Below are positions 60,562-64,000 of a DNA stretch of 64,000 nucleotides, piece by piece (positions within the stretch are counted from its first letter, which is position 1; every line of letters starts with the position of its first letter). The DNA is taken from assembly GCA_003024785.1 (NCBI GenBank), contig PUQB01000364.1, forward strand, positions 129,996 to 193,995. The letters are read 5' to 3'. The notes under the pieces are model-generated. The model worked only from the letters and a program-made list of their open reading frames with translations. It did no database searches and was not told the DNA's origin. Made by a program: the position numbers and the translations under genes. The stretch is from Selaginella tamariscina. Lineage: Eukaryota; Streptophyta; Lycopodiopsida; Selaginellales; Selaginellaceae.

Positions 60562-63500
60562 TCAATTCATTATCAATTCTTCTTCGCTATTACCTTCTGA
60601 GTGAGGCGAAGAAGGTCTAAGCCGCTTGTGAGATGGTTCAAGATCTTCTGCATCTTCTATTGATGTTTCCATGGGTCCTGGAGTGTGCGAATGTTCTGTA
60701 CTCCTCGAGATAACTTCCGGTCTAATATCTGATTGAAGTTCGTTCTCAGACTCCGAGATTGAACCAGATTCACCTTCAGAGCTATCGCACTTATCTGGAG
60801 GGAACTTTCTCAAATACGCCTTTATGGAATTGTTGGGGTACTCAGTTGAGACCCAATCTATCCACTTGTTCAGGTCCTCAACCATGGTCTTATCCTTTTC
60901 AACGGCAAACACACATGTATGCCGAAGGTAACACTCCTTCAAGACGGACCCCCTAGTGCAGTAGTCAAAAACCCACGCATCACTGTGAGGACCCCTAATC
61001 AAGTTGACGATGCTCCGTGCCGCTTGACTTGTAATGTTTGGATAACGTACATTGCGAATACGTCACTCATACCTATCGGTGTATCGGATGGAGGTTCAGG
61101 GCCGTTGGAGTGCAAACAGATGCCTGGCCAGTCATTTGGAAGCTTGAAATTGTTTGGCGCATTCCTAACAACCAAGTGAACAACGGTATCAATGCACTTG
61201 GGATTAGCATCGTTCATATAAAATCCTGTCAACGATGTCTATTCTTCTTGGCGAAGGCGAAGGCAAAAGTATCGGTGACATGAGCAAGAATCAAGAAATA
61301 AATACCTGAAAAAGTAGGTATCAGTGAAGAGCGCAAGCATGAATTCAATAATAAATACCTTCTATGTATATGCTTGCACGGCTAAGTTTCTCCACCAGAT
61401 CTCTAGTGCCCTATCTTCGAAAAGATTTTTTGACACCCGCCGATCCATCACGAACAATTGAAACGGTTTCCTACAAGCAGTGATGTTACCCCATAAAGTC
61501 TCCGAATCTAACAACAAACATCTGTAGGGCTTGTCGTGATTCGTAGCATCCTCCTTTATAAGGTTCAATTCGGTTCTCCGCTGCTGAAGGACTGCCATAA
61601 GAGAAGGCGTCATCCCAATGTTCTCCTTTTTGGCGTTGGCGTGCAATAGATTCTTGCCTAGATCTTCCGATTGGTTCACCCATTCGACAAGCATATCATC
61701 GTTCGTCACATGCAAATATTTGCTGACCTCTTCATATGTTGAAGTCGAGGTCCAACCCAGTTTGTGGCAGTGTATTCCCAACCACTCCTTGAAATGCCTG
61801 ACCGTCTTCAACTCCATTGCCTTGAGATGAAAAGGAGAGGTTGGGCTGCTGTTATTAATTTGTAGTTTGCCATCGATCACCAAATCAGCCAAGACTTCCA
61901 TCTCCTCCATCGTTGTTCCATTTAAAGGCTTCAACCATGTGAGCTTGAAATCGTTGTCTACATCCTTTGTAGATTGAACAGACTTAGCCTTCGGCGTCTT
62001 ACTGGGTTTCTTTGCAGACTTTTCTGAGGGCTCCCCTTCACTTGTCTGCTTCTTCTTCAGTGTTCCTTTTGAAAAGGATTCCATAATCCCCAACCATTTG
62101 GCAAAGATCCTATCTTCGGGGCAAGAAATCAACATCATCAGAAATGATGTTTCCTTCCCGCCCACCTGGGCAAAATCAACTGCTGCAATTTCTTCAACTC
62201 TCTGAGGAAAAAGACAGATTAATATACCGGCGAGATAAATCCCGCCCAAACAATTTGCTTACCCGGTATTCCGCAGATTGTGTATTCCCTGCGGTAGCTC
62301 TTTGTGGTCGCTGAAGAGATTCCCACACGGCTCGCGTGTGTTTAAACTTCTCCCATATTTTGCTGTTGTAGTGGTTGGTGTCGGCAGCGTCCCATTCCGC
62401 CGATAACTTATGGTACTGCTCGATTGTGAGATTCGGCTTAGCTAAAAACGCCGATCTTTTTGTCAGCTTCTCACGGGTATGCTCGGAAAGTTTTGTTGCC
62501 ATCGTTCCTTTGTTGTGTTCTCGAGAAGTCGTTGGGCTGCCGTTATTGTGTGCTGGCCACTAATGATGTAGTACTTGATAGATTTTTATTCTCCGTCTGA
62601 ATCTTCATGAGTTGTTCTGGTGTTGTGATCCAGACTTTGTCAGCGCCCTTCCTTCTTTCATAGTATGGACACAAAACAGCATTATGTGGAACGGTATAAG
62701 AATTGTCGTCCTTCATCTTCTCCATGAGCTCAGCTACACGTTCCTGGTTGAGTGGCCTGTAATTGAAGTTTGGGTTGACGCTGCAATATTTAACCCTACA
62801 AGGATAAATCTTATCATCCAACATCATTTCCTTGTGACTTATTGCAGCATGAGATGCCACAGGTGCAGCTGACAAAACGATTGATGATTTTCTTTTGCGA
62901 TCCGAATCAACATGTGTGATCCCCGACTGCAGCTGTTCTAGTGTTCTCGGCACTCTTCCAGCTCCCGAAGCTTCCTAAGCAAATTGAACGTGATCTGTAG
63001 AGAACCTGAGACCGAGCCACCCTCTCAATCTCCCTTATGATGTCGCTGTGTTCTTCTTCAATGTGAAGAGGGAAGATTGCTCCACTTGCTGATTTTCTGT
63101 ATTGTGAAGCAATATCTCCTGACAATACACCTACTCGATGAGTCTGAAGATTTCGAAGTAGACATCCAGATGGATCCCCTCCATAGATGGGCTTTCGTTG
63201 AGTTGAAGAAGAACTCCAAGGTCAACATCATTAGTGAACACGTGAACGTCATTATCCACAAGTCGACAAAACCACCCGAAATTAATGTTGTAACTGACGA
63301 CCTCTGGATCCGAGAACGTGACATTGGATGGAACAAGGCATATGTCGAGCATCGTCCAATCTGGGTTCGCAGCCTGCTTTCGGGTGCTTGACTAGCGAAT
63401 CTACTTTCCATTGTTTTGCTTGTCCATGAGATGTGACAGAGGTTAATTTGACAGCAGCCATGGTTGCTCCAATGCGCTTCCCATTTATCTTAAAATATGG

Positions 63501-63657
63501 CCAAGTTGATTCCAGAATCCCCCTGCCCATCTCTTCTCCTGCTCTTGTCTTTAATGTCACCTCAATTCCACATCTGAATACAAAAATGATTAGTTCAAGT
63601 ATCCGAGTATAACAGATTTTATTTTAATTCTTACCCAGAATTTGACGACGACTCCAT
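60562..63657 (-). pseudogene. ParB/sulfiredoxin-like and methyltransferase-like protein, copy B2
   Basis: Start MESSSNSG at 63,657, intron, then GIEVTLKTRAGEEMG. The ParB-like core is clearer than in copy A: RPLNQERVAELMEKMKDD (about 62,740) and, one frame on, YYIISGQHTITAAQ with RLLENTTKERWQQN (about 62,560). A 295-codon open segment (62,249-61,362) includes a Lys-rich linker (KKPSKTPKAKS) and helices such as KTVRHFKEWLGIHCH. The C-terminal part (61,232-60,562) has NITSQAARSIVNLIRGP, then WVFDYCTRGSVLKECY and CVFAVEKDK, like motifs X-I-II of amino-methyltransferases, and an acidic Ser/Glu tail. No DPPY motif is visible, so methylation activity is doubtful. Several one-base shifts remain. ParB-methyltransferase fusions are known from phages. 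Confidence 0.55.
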
Positions 63658-63798
63658 ACTAATGACTCGATCTCCTTGTTTGATCAAATCGTCCTTCTGC
63701 AAAATAATACACTATGAATAAAAATTATATAAAAACGCACACACACTTGTATAAACCCGAATATACAAAAATAATACACAGAGAGAAGTAGACGTAAT

Positions 63799-63887
63799 TA
63801 ACTGTCCGAAGCTCACATTTGTGTTAGTGCAAAAGAAAGATAACATTTCGTTTTAGAACCACCACAAATGTGAGCTCTGGACAGTTT
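63799..63887. promoter_or_regulatory. Conserved hairpin upstream of the ParB-like gene, copy B2
   Basis: AACTGTCCGAAGCTCACATT (from 63,799) pairs with AATGTGAGCTCTGGACAGTT (ending 63,886). It is the reversed counterpart of 25,298-25,376 and lies about 150-230 bases upstream of the start codon. Confidence 0.6.
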
Positions 63888-64000
63888 TACATAGATTCCT
63901 AGCTTTTACTCGAAATATTATGATAAGATGATAAAAGTAAATAAAATGAGATATGCAACTTATATATACTAATACACATATATATTCACATGGAGTGCGG

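Larger units (their letters stand above)
58846..64000. mobile_element. Large composite DNA element, third copy B2 (right end, reversed, runs off window)
   Basis: The terminus begins ATGCACGTTGTAACTAAAGT, like the left termini at 16,385 and 52,007 but at the opposite end of the element, hence an inverted terminal repeat. Reading inward come a HAD-like gene and the ParB-like gene, both minus, then the hairpin (63,803-63,883). This is the mirror image of 25,200-29,031 in copy A. The rest (array 2, repeats, DUF7869-like gene) would lie beyond 64,000. Confidence 0.6.

Noticed and set aside
1..64000. tRNA, rRNA or small structured RNA genes
   Set aside because: No tRNA-like A/B box pair with a foldable cloverleaf or rRNA core sequence was noticed on reading; a covariance-model scan would be needed to exclude them.

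Overview
The window looks like a gene-poor, repeat-rich stretch of a land-plant nuclear genome. The evidence is AT-rich DNA with short GT-AG introns, interstitial TTTAGGG-type telomere repeats (22,940 and 58,330), fragments of a plant-type THO complex subunit 5 (THOC5) gene, a plant LRR receptor kinase pseudogene, a Ty3/gypsy-like LTR element, a hAT transposase and a LINE remnant. The lineage cannot be fixed from sequence alone. The DUF7869-like transposon genes suggest, weakly, a bryophyte, lycophyte or fern. No gene here is clearly intact; nearly every coding region carries stops or frameshifts.

Layout. 1-930 is a LINE endonuclease remnant. 930-9,270 is a scrambled THOC5 pseudogene split by two tandem units (about 3 kb each) of an AT-rich repeat. 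9,750-12,025 holds a small inverted repeat and a hAT transposase. 12,290-13,870 holds unidentified exon-like pieces and an AT-rich palindrome. 13,876-16,384 is more AT-rich repeat in inverse orientation. 16,385-29,031 is a large composite DNA element (copy A). 29,032-36,231 is an LTR retrotransposon with gag and protease but no visible reverse transcriptase. 36,235-38,166 is AT-rich repeat. 38,170-42,555 is a giant palindrome of THOC5 fragments, followed by THOC5 N-terminal exons. 43,660-46,100 is the receptor kinase pseudogene. 47,119-51,280 is a second long palindrome with one internally flipped segment. 51,310-52,006 is a minisatellite. 52,007-58,845 is a second copy of the large element (copy B, left half), into which the right end of a third copy (B2, 58,846 to beyond the window) appears nested.

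The main object of interest is the large element. Taken together the copies give this order: imperfect terminal repeat; DUF7869-like RNase-H-fold transposase candidate (outward-facing, on the left); an array of the 18-bp palindrome GGCGGGATTAATCCCGCC just upstream of that gene; AT-rich, telomere-like and CA/TG repeats; a second palindrome array; a conserved hairpin; a multi-exon gene whose middle looks like a ParB/sulfiredoxin fold and whose C-terminus resembles an amino-methyltransferase core; a HAD phosphatase-like gene; and a terminal repeat. A DNA-binding ParB-like protein encoded beside arrays of a long palindrome recalls bacterial ParB-parS, but that functional link is inference. Copies A and B/B2 carry different disabling mutations, so the family was probably intact in the recent past.
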